Positions 32,155 to 39,290 are shown, counted from the stretch's first letter. The stretch is DNA of 64,000 nt from Mycobacterium sp. E740 (GCF_001672895.1 NZ_LZKP01000172.1:1-64000); one strand, 5' to 3'. Made by a program: numbers and translations. Notes: generated by a model not told the origin, from the letters alone.

Positions 32155-32160
32155 TAGCTT
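32155..32160 (+). promoter_or_regulatory. -10 box TAGCTT before the YqeY gene
   Basis: TAGCTT (TANNNT) is 6 nt upstream of ATG 32167, so the transcript is probably leaderless. Confidence 0.45.
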
Positions 32161-32166
32161 TGGCCT

Positions 32167-32631
32167 ATGGCGGAACTCAAGGACCGGTTGCGGGCCGATC
32201 TGACAGCGGCGATGAAGTCTCAGGACAAGCTGCGCACGGCTACGTTGCGGATGCTGCTCGCCGCGATCGGCAACGAGGAGGTCGCCGGTAAGCAGTCGCG
32301 CGAGTTGACCGACGCCGACGTGCTCAAGATCCTCACCAGAGAGTCCAAGAAGCGCGGTGAGGCCGCCGAAATCTACACCCAGAACGGGCGGGGAGAACTG
32401 GCCGCCAACGAGCACGCGGAAGCGCGCGTCATCGACGAGTACCTGCCGACGCCGCTGACCGAAGCCGAACTGGCCGACGTCGCCGACACGGCGATCGCCC
32501 AGATCGCCGAGGAGATCGGCGAGCGGCCCGGAACCAGACAGCTGGGACTGGTGATGAAGGCCGCCACTGCGATCGCCGCCGGCAAGGCCGACGGCGCGCG
32601 GCTTTCGGCGGCGGTGAAGGCCAGGCTGTAG
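32167..32631 (+). CDS. GatB/YqeY domain protein
   Basis: 154 residues. MAELKDRLRADLTAAMKSQD and LRMLLAAIGNEEV followed by VIDEYLPTPLTEAEL are the YqeY family blocks, and GLVMKAAT is the C-terminal GatB-tail-like motif. The family resembles the tRNA-binding tail of GatB; function in bacteria is still unclear. Divergent from the MoxR operon. Confidence 0.9.
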   Translation: MAELKDRLRADLTAAMKSQDKLRTATLRMLLAAIGNEEVAGKQSRELTDADVLKILTRESKKRGEAAEIYTQNGRGELAANEHAEARVIDEYLPTPLTEAELADVADTAIAQIAEEIGERPGTRQLGLVMKAATAIAAGKADGARLSAAVKARL

Positions 32632-32633
32632 CC

Positions 32634-32659
32634 GTTTTCGTCGCGCTGGCCCCGGGTAT
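32634..32659 (+). promoter_or_regulatory. SigF-type promoter, GTTT-N16-GGGTAT
   Basis: GTTT 32634-32637, GGGTAT 32654-32659. The start codon of the F420 oxidoreductase (32669) lies about where transcription would begin, giving a nearly leaderless mRNA. Confidence 0.55.
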
Positions 32660-32668
32660 GCCGGGATC

Positions 32669-33655
32669 ATGACGCGCTTCGGCTACACGTTGATGACCGA
32701 GCAGAGTGGCCCAAAAGAGCTTGTCCGCTATGCGGTTTCGGCGGAACGCGTGGGCTTCGACTTCGAGGTTTCCTCTGACCACTACTTCCCGTGGCTGGCT
32801 GCGCAGGGCCATGCCCCGTACGCGTGGTCGGTGCTGGGCGCCGTCGCTCATGCCACCGAGCGGGTCGAACTGTTCACCTACGTGACCTGTCCGACCATTC
32901 GGTACCACCCCGCGGTCGTCGCGCAGAAGGCCGCAACCCTGCAGATCCTCGCCGACGGCCGGTTCACACTCGGGCTGGGCAGTGGTGAGAACCTCAACGA
33001 GCACGTCGTCGGGAAGCGCTGGCCCACGGTGGCCCGCCGCCAGGAGATGTTGCGCGAAGCGATCCAGATCATCCGCGAGTTGTTCACCGGCGACCTCGTC
33101 GACTGGAAGGGCGAGTACTTCGAGGTCGACTCCGCCCGGCTGTGGGACCTCCCGGAGACGCCGGTGGCGATCGCCACCGCGGTGTCCGGCGAGCGGTCGG
33201 TCGAGACGTTCGCGCCGCTGTCCGATCACCTGATAGCCGTCGAACCGAACAAGGACCTCGTCGACGCGTGGCACGAGGCCAGGCGCGGGACCGGCCTGCC
33301 GGGCGACGTCCGCGTCGTCGGGCAGATCCCGATCTGCTGGGACCCCGACGAAGGAGCCGCTGTGCGACGGGCGCACGACCAGTTCCGGTGGTTCGGCGGG
33401 GGCTGGATGGTCAACGCGGACCTCCCGACCACGGCGGGCTTCGACGGCGCGACGCAGTACGTGCGCCCCGAGGACGTCGCGGAATCCATCCCCTGCGGAC
33501 CGGATCTCGACGCGATCGTCGAAGCGGTCAGCAAGTACTGGGAGGCGGGCTTCACCGACATCGCGCTCGTCCAGATCGGCGACGAGCGCCAGGACGCGTT
33601 CCTCGAGGAAGCGGCCGCGCCGCTGTTGGACAAGCTGCGGGCAGCAGCGGATTAG
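32669..33655 (+). CDS. F420-dependent LLM-class oxidoreductase (TIGR03557 / FGD-like)
   Basis: 328 residues. TIM-barrel flavin/F420 enzyme: MTRFGYTLMTEQSGPKEL and VSSDHYFPWL, then GLGSGENLNEHV, follow the FGD1-like subgroup closely. It should transfer hydride to or from F420; the sugar-phosphate or other substrate is not clear. A SigF-type promoter precedes it, and a SigF-type promoter for manganese catalase follows, so it belongs to the stress block. Confidence 0.88.
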   Translation: MTRFGYTLMTEQSGPKELVRYAVSAERVGFDFEVSSDHYFPWLAAQGHAPYAWSVLGAVAHATERVELFTYVTCPTIRYHPAVVAQKAATLQILADGRFTLGLGSGENLNEHVVGKRWPTVARRQEMLREAIQIIRELFTGDLVDWKGEYFEVDSARLWDLPETPVAIATAVSGERSVETFAPLSDHLIAVEPNKDLVDAWHEARRGTGLPGDVRVVGQIPICWDPDEGAAVRRAHDQFRWFGGGWMVNADLPTTAGFDGATQYVRPEDVAESIPCGPDLDAIVEAVSKYWEAGFTDIALVQIGDERQDAFLEEAAAPLLDKLRAAAD

Positions 33656-33663
33656 ATTGCCCC

Positions 33664-33688
33664 GTTTGGGGGGCGAACTCCCGGGTAC
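33664..33688 (+). promoter_or_regulatory. SigF-type promoter of the manganese catalase gene, GTTT-N15-GGGTAC
   Basis: GTTT 33664-33667 and GGGTAC 33683-33688, 15-nt spacer. The start site would fall near 33695, leaving a leader of about 30 nt that contains GGGAGG. Manganese catalase is a known SigF target in M. smegmatis. Confidence 0.75.
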
Positions 33689-33727
33689 TCGGCGCCGACC
33701 TGCCAACCACACAGCCCGGGAGGCTCA

Positions 33728-34621
33728 ATGTTCATTCACAACAAGGATCTTCAGTTCGAGGTACGCGTCGACAAGCCGGACCCCCGGTTCGCCACCCTGC
33801 TGCAGGAGCAGTTCGGCGGCGCGAACGGCGAGCTCAAGGCCGCGATGCAGTACTTCACGCAGGCGTTCGTGCTGCGCCAGAAGAACCCGAAGATGTACGA
33901 CCTGTTCATGGACATCGCCACCGAGGAGTTCAGCCACCTCGAGATGGTGGGTTCGATGATCACCATGCTGCTCGACGGCCTCAACGACGACCTGAAGATG
34001 GCCAACGAACGCTGCGACTGGATGCCCGCGGTCGCCACCAAGGACGGTCGCGACGACATCATCCACAGCGTCGCGGTCAACCCGCTGTACTTCGCGCTCA
34101 CCGGCGGCGGGCCGGACGTCAAGGACTCCGCCGGTACGCCGTGGCAGGGCACCTTCGTCAACGCGAACGGCGATCCGACCGTCGACCTGCGCAGCAACCT
34201 GGCCGCCGAATCGCGCGCGAAGATCGTCTACGAGTATCTCAAGCAGTTCACCGACGATCCCGGCGTGCAGGACACCCTCACGTTCCTGATGACCCGGGAA
34301 GTGGCGCACTTCCAGCAGTTCACCGCCGCGCTCAACGAGCTGCCGGTGAACTTCCCGCCGGGGCAGCTGCCCGGCGACGATCGCTTCCAGAACGTGGCGT
34401 TCAACATGTCCAACGGGCAGGGCTCAGTGCGCGGGCCGTGGAACGAAGGCCAGGGGCCGTGGCCCGAGGGCATGGAATGGGAGTACGTCGAAAAGCCGAA
34501 CCAGCAGTGGCTGGGCACCAAGAAACGGGAGAACAAGGGCGCCGAGCGGTGCCCGGACGGTCAGCCCGCGGTGCAGGGTGAAAAGCCGTTCACCCACGAA
34601 CAGCACACGGCGACAAGCTGA
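33728..34621 (+). CDS. Manganese catalase
   Basis: 297 residues. Di-manganese ferritin-like four-helix bundle that dismutates hydrogen peroxide. Metal ligands are visible as GELKAAMQYF (E35), ATEEFSHLEM (E67, H70), a later Glu in AAESRAKIVYE and TREVAHFQQF (His). The C-terminal 75 residues are a Gly/Asn/Trp-rich arm (GQGSVRGPWNEGQGPW) that wraps subunits in this family. GGGAGG is five bases before the ATG. Converges on the hemerythrin gene. Confidence 0.95.
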   Translation: MFIHNKDLQFEVRVDKPDPRFATLLQEQFGGANGELKAAMQYFTQAFVLRQKNPKMYDLFMDIATEEFSHLEMVGSMITMLLDGLNDDLKMANERCDWMPAVATKDGRDDIIHSVAVNPLYFALTGGGPDVKDSAGTPWQGTFVNANGDPTVDLRSNLAAESRAKIVYEYLKQFTDDPGVQDTLTFLMTREVAHFQQFTAALNELPVNFPPGQLPGDDRFQNVAFNMSNGQGSVRGPWNEGQGPWPEGMEWEYVEKPNQQWLGTKKRENKGAERCPDGQPAVQGEKPFTHEQHTATS

Positions 34622-34649
34622 TTCACCGCTCGAGGCGGTCAGCGTGCGG

Positions 34650-35228
34650 TCAGTGCTGCTGCGGGTCCGGCGGGTTGTCGGCTTCGCGGCCACTGGCCGC
34701 ATCGCGCACGTGGTCCATCACCGCGGCCCCGAGCCCCAACGTCTTCTGCACGACTGAACTACCCGGGGTGTCGGGATGCGGCCGGGTCGGCGCGATCTTC
34801 TTCGCCGCTTCCAGCTTTTCGCCGATCTTCTCGCGCTCCTCGCGACTGACCGCGGCCTCGAACGCCGGCCACACGACGTCTTGTTCGAAGATGATGTGCT
34901 CGCGGCCGACCTTGACGAACTCGGCGAGCGCGTCGTGGTACTCCGGATCGCCCGGCTCCTTGTCCTCGAGGGTCTGCAGCAGTTTCTTTCCGGCCTGCTC
35001 CTGGGCGATGGCTTCGTCGGCGAGCCCGTCGCCGATGGCGTCTCTGACTGCGGGCCAGAAGAACTGCTCCTCGATCGCCTCGTGCTGAGACTCGGCGATG
35101 ATCAAGTTCGTCACCATCGTTCCCAGGCCGCTCGTCTGGGCACCGGTCCCGGACGGTGCGCCGTCGAGAACCTCCAGCATGCCGAGCACGCTCTTGTGAT
35201 CCTCACGCAGAAATGTCAACGCATCCAT
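34650..35228 (-). CDS. Hemerythrin HHE-domain protein
   Basis: 192 residues. Non-haem di-iron four-helix protein: LREDHKSVLGML (first His), AESQHEAIEEQFFWPAV and GREHIIFEQDVVWPAF provide the remaining His/Glu ligands. A C-terminal 50-residue tail is Pro/Asp-rich. In M. smegmatis a SigF-dependent hemerythrin-like protein next to the manganese catalase affects peroxide sensitivity; the same role is inferred here. Transcribed from the minus-strand member of a face-to-face SigF promoter pair. Confidence 0.9.
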   Translation of the reverse strand: MDALTFLREDHKSVLGMLEVLDGAPSGTGAQTSGLGTMVTNLIIAESQHEAIEEQFFWPAVRDAIGDGLADEAIAQEQAGKKLLQTLEDKEPGDPEYHDALAEFVKVGREHIIFEQDVVWPAFEAAVSREEREKIGEKLEAAKKIAPTRPHPDTPGSSVVQKTLGLGAAVMDHVRDAASGREADNPPDPQQH

Positions 35229-35282
35229 TTCAAATACCTTTCGGTGCCTTTTGGGCGGTTCGGGTTGGACAGCCCGCAGCGC

Positions 35283-35307
35283 ATACCCGGGGCCTCGCGG
35301 TTGAAAC
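35283..35307 (-). promoter_or_regulatory. SigF-type promoter of hemerythrin, GTTT-N15-GGGTAT (minus strand)
   Basis: GTTT is the reverse complement of 35304-35307, GGGTAT of 35283-35288, spacer 15 nt. It interlocks with the plus-strand SigF promoter at 35299-35324: the two -35 elements share the GGTTGAAAC core. Confidence 0.75.
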
Positions 35308-35324
35308 GCCAGAGCGCCGGGTAG
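35299..35324 (+). promoter_or_regulatory. SigF-type promoter, GGTTG-N15-GGGTAG (plus strand)
   Basis: GGTTG 35299-35303, GGGTAG 35319-35324, spacer 15 nt. Drives the small acidic gene at 35350. It overlaps the opposite promoter at the -35 region. Confidence 0.7.
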
Positions 35325-35349
35325 CTCACGTGGAGACGAAAGGACCGAT

Positions 35350-35511
35350 ATGCCTACCGGTAAAGGGATCTATGACGACGACGACGCCGTCGAGCGCGAC
35401 AAGCAGAAGGCGCAACGTACCGGGCCGAAGGACGAGGGTCGCGAGGGTGGCATGGCGACTCGGGAGAATGCGCCCGACGTCGCGGAGTCCGGCGGAGAGC
35501 CTACCGCCTGA
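35350..35511 (+). CDS. Small acidic SigF-associated protein, 53 aa
   Basis: 53 residues (MPTGKGIYDDDDAVERDK... ending GGEPTA), highly charged, with no predicted fold beyond disorder. It starts at ATG 35350 with AAAGGA six bases upstream and ends at TGA 35509-35511, directly abutting the stop of the convergent gene. Codon use is normal for the genome. A SigF-type promoter lies 26 nt upstream, so it is probably a stress-induced small protein. I do not recognise a family; short hydrophilic proteins of this kind are often missed in annotation. Confidence 0.75.
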   Translation: MPTGKGIYDDDDAVERDKQKAQRTGPKDEGREGGMATRENAPDVAESGGEPTA

Positions 35512-36225
35512 TCACTGGGCGTCTCGGCCTTCGCGGCTGCGCTTGTAGGCCGAGCGCCGGAAGTTGCCGAGCCAGCGCGGCGCCAGTTCCACCTCTCGGT
35601 CGCTGTGCATGGTGGGGTCGAACGCGATGTCGTCACAGCTCGGGTCGACGTGATGAAGGGTCAGGCGGGCCAGTGGGCGGAACCCGCCGGTGCCGTGCGC
35701 CTGGTCGATGGTGAAAGTGATTCCGGTCGAACTGATTTGCTTGTCGACGGCGTCAAGCGACAAACCGGATCCGTCGACCCGGGTGGCCAGTCGGGCGCGC
35801 ACCCACCACAACTCGTCGTGGTAGCGCAGCGGCATCAGGCTGGAGAACGTCGCACCGGACCAGGACGCGGTCGGCGCCAGCCCGACGCGAGTGCCGGCGA
35901 AAGTCGACGCCAGCAACACATCCCAGGGGCTGCACGACCGAAGGTCGGGTGTCGGCGGTATCCGCCACGCCAACCCGGCGACGTCCGGAGTGGCCCCGGG
36001 GAGGCCCACGCCCTTGGACACCCGCGCGATCACTTCACACGAGTACATCGGCAGGCCCTCACCTTCCGGCGCGATGCGCTCGAGGGTGCCCGCGGCCATC
36101 ACCCCCGACGGATGGAACAGCCGCCGGTGCCGCAGGGCGGCGCCGAAGCGGATGGGCAGAGCGGCGATGTCGGAGGCTTGCACGCAGGTCGGGTGCCCAC
36201 GCGGGGGCTGGGTAAAACGATTCAT
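35512..36225 (-). CDS. Conserved hypothetical protein
   Basis: 237 residues from ATG 36225. A soluble, mixed alpha/beta protein; notable blocks are FGAALRHRRLFHPSGVMAAG, LAWRIPPTPDLRSCSPWDVL and a closing APRWLGNFRRSAYKRSR. The HPSGV / G-T-L-E-R-I pattern recalls catalase-like beta-barrel proteins sometimes labelled phosphodiesterase in mycobacteria, but I cannot confirm it. No signal peptide. Its stop touches that of the 53-residue gene. Confidence 0.7.
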   Translation of the reverse strand: MNRFTQPPRGHPTCVQASDIAALPIRFGAALRHRRLFHPSGVMAAGTLERIAPEGEGLPMYSCEVIARVSKGVGLPGATPDVAGLAWRIPPTPDLRSCSPWDVLLASTFAGTRVGLAPTASWSGATFSSLMPLRYHDELWWVRARLATRVDGSGLSLDAVDKQISSTGITFTIDQAHGTGGFRPLARLTLHHVDPSCDDIAFDPTMHSDREVELAPRWLGNFRRSAYKRSREGRDAQ

Positions 36226-36229
36226 AGAC

Positions 36230-36255
36230 GTTTCAAGCCCCCGGATGCGGGGCAT
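36230..36255 (+). promoter_or_regulatory. Weak SigF-like promoter, GTTT-N16-GGGCAT
   Basis: GTTT 36230-36233, GGGCAT 36250-36255; the -10 differs from GGGTAT at one position. It precedes the HemK-like/CDGSH pair by about 50 nt. Confidence 0.3.
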
Positions 36256-36306
36256 TAAATCCCAGCGCTGCATAGCCGCAGCTGAGGACCCTGTCGAAAG
36301 GCCGAT

Positions 36307-37002
36307 GTGACAACCGCATACACCGATGTCCGCGACCCGTTGGTCGCGGACGAGGGCGTCTACGCGCCACAGGAAGATTCGCGACTGCTCATCGAGGTAA
36401 TGGACGGAGCCGCGCTCGCGCGCGGGCGGCACGTCGTTGATCTGTGTACCGGCAGTGGGGTCGTCGCGGTCGGGGCCGCCGAACAGGGCGCCGCATCGGT
36501 CACCGCGCTCGACATCTGTGCCCGCGCGGTGCGCTGTGCGCGGGCCAATGCACTGGCCTCCGGTGTCGACGTCGACGTGCGGCTCGGATCGTGGGCTCGG
36601 GCGGCCGAATTCGGACCCTTCGACTTGGTCGTCTGCAATCCGCCGTATGTTCCGCACGATCCGGCCGCCGACTGCGACCCGCTGCCGGCGTACGTCGGCC
36701 CGGCGCGTGCCTGGGACGCCGGCAGCAACGGTCGGATGGTGCTCGACCCGCTGTGCGCGGCGGTGCCCGAGATCCTCGACCACGGCGGCAGCCTGTTGCT
36801 GGTGCAGTCGGAGTTCGCGGACCCGCGACAGACCCTCGGGGCGCTGGCCAGTGTTGGACTCGACGCTGAAGTCGTTGCACGGCAGTGGATTCCGTTCGGC
36901 CCCGTGCTGACATCGCGGGCCGGGTGGCTCGAGGAGACCGGCCGCCTGGAACCCGGCCGTCGGGAAGAGGAACTGTTGGTCATCCGGGCGGACAAGCCGT
37001 GA
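36307..37002 (+). CDS. HemK2/PrmC-like class I methyltransferase
   Basis: 231 residues, GTG start. VDLCTGSGVVAVGAAE is SAM motif I and DLVVCNPPYVPHD is the NPPY motif IV used by glutamine and adenine N-methyltransferases; N-terminal YAPQEDSRLL is the HemK2-type motif. A protein-glutamine or small-molecule substrate is possible; in actinobacteria this group is uncharacterised. Overlaps the CDGSH gene start by four bases (GTGA), so the two products are likely made together. Confidence 0.85.
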   Translation: MTTAYTDVRDPLVADEGVYAPQEDSRLLIEVMDGAALARGRHVVDLCTGSGVVAVGAAEQGAASVTALDICARAVRCARANALASGVDVDVRLGSWARAAEFGPFDLVVCNPPYVPHDPAADCDPLPAYVGPARAWDAGSNGRMVLDPLCAAVPEILDHGGSLLLVQSEFADPRQTLGALASVGLDAEVVARQWIPFGPVLTSRAGWLEETGRLEPGRREEELLVIRADKP

Positions 37003-37217
37003 GCGACGCCGAGCCTCGCATCGTGCGGGTCGTGCCGAACGGCCCGCTGATGGTGCAGGGCCCGGTGCGTATCGAGATGCCCGACGGTGAGGTCGTGGAA
37101 TCGGACCGGTTCATGGTCGCGGTCTGCACGTGCCGGCGCAGCAAGGATTACCCGTTGTGCGACACGAGCCACCGCTGTCGGCGGCGTGGCGAACCGTCAG
37201 CCAAGCGGTCGGCGTAG
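36999..37217 (+). CDS. CDGSH iron-sulfur protein (mitoNEET-like)
   Basis: 72 residues from GTG 36999. The motif CTCRRSKDYPLCDTSH fits C-x-C-x2-S-x3-P-x-C-D-x-S/T-H exactly: three Cys and one His binding a [2Fe-2S] cluster. A short beta-strand lead (VVPNGPLMVQGPVRI) precedes it. Redox or iron-sulfur sensing role is inferred. Its last 21 bases overlap the convergent iron-containing redox enzyme gene. Confidence 0.9.
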   Translation: MSDAEPRIVRVVPNGPLMVQGPVRIEMPDGEVVESDRFMVAVCTCRRSKDYPLCDTSHRCRRRGEPSAKRSA

Positions 37218-38216
37218 CGAGGAGCGGTCCTCGGCCCAGCAGTCCATCAGGTGGCGGGCCAGCCGCTCCTCGACCACGTCGCGCGCGCGGATACCGAACA
37301 CGACATCGCGGTCCAGCTGCGGTTCCCGGGCGACGAGGTCGCCCACCACGTCGGTGCGAACCACCTGCTCGTGGACGGCGTCAGCCACCACATGTTCCTG
37401 ATAGAACGCGACGCAGGCTTCCGGGGCGCCCAGCCGGCGCAATCCCTCCACCAGCCGTCGTGAGCCGGGCGACGACGTGATCTCCGTCGACGCGAAGTGG
37501 CCGATCGACGCCCCGCGCCACTCGCGGTGCAAGCCGAACAGCGACATGAGGTTCACCGACGCCAGCGCGTCGGCGGGCACGTTGTCGAGGTAGCGCAGAT
37601 ACGTCGAGTCCAGGCCGGCCGCGTCCATCAGCTCGGCGTACAGATGCTGATGCACATGCTCACCGCGGCCGCCGCCGAACTCGTCGAACTCGACCGCGAC
37701 GAACGAGGCCTTGGCGTGGCCGGCCAGCCGGGGAATGGTCCAGGCGTGCGGGTCGCCCTCTTTGAGGTGGTACACCGAGCGGTGCACGAAGTATTCGAGC
37801 ATCTGCTCCCAGGTGCCCTTGTCGCGCAGGTAATACGACGGGCCCTCGCCGTCGACCGGTTCGATCGACAGCTTGTCCATTTCTGCGTCGGCAGTCTCGC
37901 CCTCGGCGATCTCGCCGACGTCGTGGCGGACCGCCGACAGGAACACGTCCTCGAGCCTGCTCCGAAGCTGAAGCAGCGAGGGGTTCCACTCCCACCGGGG
38001 GTTCACGCCGGCGAAGCCGCGGTAGTGCAACTCGTAGCAGACGTAGAGCGCCAGCTGGAGGTCGAGGCCGTACGGGTCGGCCTCATACATCGGCACGTCG
38101 ATCGGACGCAGATGCGACGCGGGCCGACCCCGCTGCAGCAGATCGATGATGGTTGCCGACAGCGGCCCGACGGCCTTCGGCAGGGCAGGTTCGATCAGCG
38201 TCGACGGTTGAGTCAC
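37197..38216 (-). CDS. Iron-containing redox enzyme (haem-oxygenase-like fold)
   Basis: 339 residues from GTG 38216. All-helical protein with the iron-ligand pattern of this family: EFDEFGGGRGEHVHQHLYAELM, HFASTEITSS and FYQEHVVADAVHEQV supply Glu and His. Such non-haem di-iron oxygenases modify fatty acids or amino-acid-derived molecules; the substrate here is unknown. A SigF-type promoter ends 10 nt before the start codon. Confidence 0.83.
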   Translation of the reverse strand: MTQPSTLIEPALPKAVGPLSATIIDLLQRGRPASHLRPIDVPMYEADPYGLDLQLALYVCYELHYRGFAGVNPRWEWNPSLLQLRSRLEDVFLSAVRHDVGEIAEGETADAEMDKLSIEPVDGEGPSYYLRDKGTWEQMLEYFVHRSVYHLKEGDPHAWTIPRLAGHAKASFVAVEFDEFGGGRGEHVHQHLYAELMDAAGLDSTYLRYLDNVPADALASVNLMSLFGLHREWRGASIGHFASTEITSSPGSRRLVEGLRRLGAPEACVAFYQEHVVADAVHEQVVRTDVVGDLVAREPQLDRDVVFGIRARDVVEERLARHLMDCWAEDRSSLRRPLG

Positions 38217-38225
38217 GGTCTCCCA

Positions 38226-38250
38226 ATACCCGCGTCGTCGCCGGTCAAAC
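38226..38250 (-). promoter_or_regulatory. SigF-type promoter, GTTT-N15-GGGTAT (minus strand)
   Basis: GTTT is the reverse complement of 38247-38250 and GGGTAT of 38226-38231, spacer 15 nt. Drives the iron-containing redox enzyme; the start site would be at or next to GTG 38216. Confidence 0.75.
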
Positions 38251-38292
38251 TCGTTTCGGTAACGGCTCCGCAGGTCGTCGAGCGCGAGCTGT

Positions 38293-38318
38293 GGTTTTGC
38301 ATTTATGCTGCCGGGTAC
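38293..38318 (+). promoter_or_regulatory. SigF-type promoter, GGTTT-N15-GGGTAC
   Basis: GGTTT 38293-38297, GGGTAC 38313-38318, spacer 15 nt. Lies 38 nt upstream of the small membrane protein gene and divergent to the promoter at 38226-38250. Confidence 0.7.
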
Positions 38319-38356
38319 GTCGCCTACAACGTCGTGGGCTCAGGCGGGAGATCGCA

Positions 38357-38578
38357 ATGTTCGACGTGCAGATGCTGCTCGAGGTGTATCTCTGCGGCTG
38401 GGTTCTGGTCACGCTCGGATTGTTCGTCGCCGGCACGCAGTTCGCGGACGTCGCTTTCCCCGCACAGCATCCGTTGCGGGTCGCGTTCGTCGGGGGCGCG
38501 GTGTGGCCACTGCTTCTGCTCGGGGTCGCCGAGCTGGGATCCGTCGCCCTCTATGCGAAGATGCACAGCCACCGCTGA
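38357..38578 (+). CDS. Small membrane protein, 73 aa
   Basis: 73 residues from ATG 38357, GGGAG seven bases upstream. Two membrane helices (MLLEVYLCGWVLVTLGLFVAG and VAFVGGAVWPLLLLGVAELG) joined by an AFPAQHPLR loop. No known domain. The SigF-type promoter places it in the stress block, and it is the last host gene before the tRNA-Pro fragment that marks the island edge. Confidence 0.7.
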   Translation: MFDVQMLLEVYLCGWVLVTLGLFVAGTQFADVAFPAQHPLRVAFVGGAVWPLLLLGVAELGSVALYAKMHSHR

Positions 38579-38593
38579 GGCGAAACACACGCG

Positions 38594-38635
38594 TCGGGGT
38601 GGCGGGATTCGAACCCACGACCTCTTCGTCCCGAA
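38594..38635 (-). other. 3' half of a tRNA-Pro gene: attachment-site scar of an integrated island
   Basis: On the minus strand the 42 bases run from the anticodon loop (TTCGGGA, CGG anticodon) through CGAAG, the GGTTCGAATCC T-arm and the CCACCCCGA acceptor end. The 5' half of the tRNA is absent: the bases to the right are unrelated. This is what a tyrosine-recombinase att core in a tRNA gene leaves at one junction; the intact tRNA should be at the other end, outside what I can see. Confidence 0.75.
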
Positions 38636-38846
38636 CCACGACACCAGGGAGTTTGATTGAGTTGGCGTCGTTGGACAGCGTGAGAAACTGCAGGTCAGCA
38701 GTTGTTGGTTGGGTTGGGTGTCACGGACGGCATGCGGATGTGCTGCGGACTGACTGCGGACTGGCGGCCGCATGATTGGCCCGGTTATCCACAATCAGTG
38801 TTACCTCGACGACATCGGGATTGACCGTGTCGCCACCGCCGAGTAC

Positions 38847-38881
38847 TGTCATCTGTGACATCTAGAACTTTTATGACATCT
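38847..38881. promoter_or_regulatory. Candidate operator for the HTH protein
   Basis: TGTCA-TCTG-TGACA (38847-38860) is an inverted repeat, and TGACATCT recurs at 38856-38863 and 38874-38881, ending 14 nt before ATG 38895. Autoregulation by the HTH protein is inferred. Confidence 0.4.
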
Positions 38882-38894
38882 GTGGACGGTTGGC

Positions 38895-39290
38895 ATGGAG
38901 ACCATCGAAACCTCGAACATTCCGGCAGAGCAGCTCACCGCTCTGGACGCTTACGCCCAGACCGCTGGCGTCGAGCTGCGCGCCGTCCTGCTTCACGTCA
39001 CACGTTGCGTGCGTGAGGGCGCCAAGCTCGCTGTCATCGACCAGAGCGAGACACTCACCCCGAATGAAGCCGCGAAGCGTCTGGGGATGAGCCGGACTCA
39101 CTTCTACAAGCTGCTTGATCGCGGTGAGATCCCGTTCGATCGCGTTGGACGTGACCGCCGCATTCGCGTGCACGATCTACTCGAATTCGAGTCCCGTCGC
39201 GAGCGTGACCGCCGCGAACTTGCGCAGCGATTCGCCTCCCAGCCGAAGACGCGCGATGGAGCCATCGACGAGGTCGCCGACCTGTTGTGA
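38895..39290 (+). CDS. Excisionase/MerR-type helix-turn-helix protein
   Basis: 131 residues. The central part LTPNEAAKRLGMSRTHFYKLLDRGEIPFDRVGRDRRIRVHDLLEFE is the excisionase-family DNA-binding fold found in Xis and in small regulators of toxin-antitoxin loci. The N-terminal 50 residues are a helical dimerisation-type segment. Its stop overlaps the GTG of the next gene (GTGA), so the two are produced together, an antitoxin-toxin type layout. I cannot tell recombination directionality factor from antitoxin by sequence alone. Confidence 0.75.
   Translation: METIETSNIPAEQLTALDAYAQTAGVELRAVLLHVTRCVREGAKLAVIDQSETLTPNEAAKRLGMSRTHFYKLLDRGEIPFDRVGRDRRIRVHDLLEFESRRERDRRELAQRFASQPKTRDGAIDEVADLL

Larger units (their letters stand above)
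38579..38894. other. Intergenic: island left edge, short repeats, no gene
   Basis: 316 bases without a credible gene. It contains the tRNA-Pro 3' half (38594-38635), a tandem duplication CTGCGGACTGA / CTGCGGACTGG (38743-38764), and just before the first island gene a TGTCA-TCTG-TGACA palindrome (38847-38860) with a second TGACATCT copy at 38874-38881. Confidence 0.7.

Noticed and set aside
34622-34649. Bidirectional terminator between Mn catalase and hemerythrin (ACCGC/GCGGT)
   Set aside because: Only five base pairs and no flanking U-tract; too weak to call.
38594-38635. A complete tRNA gene
   Set aside because: The D-arm and 5' acceptor strand are missing; only the anticodon loop to 3' end is present.
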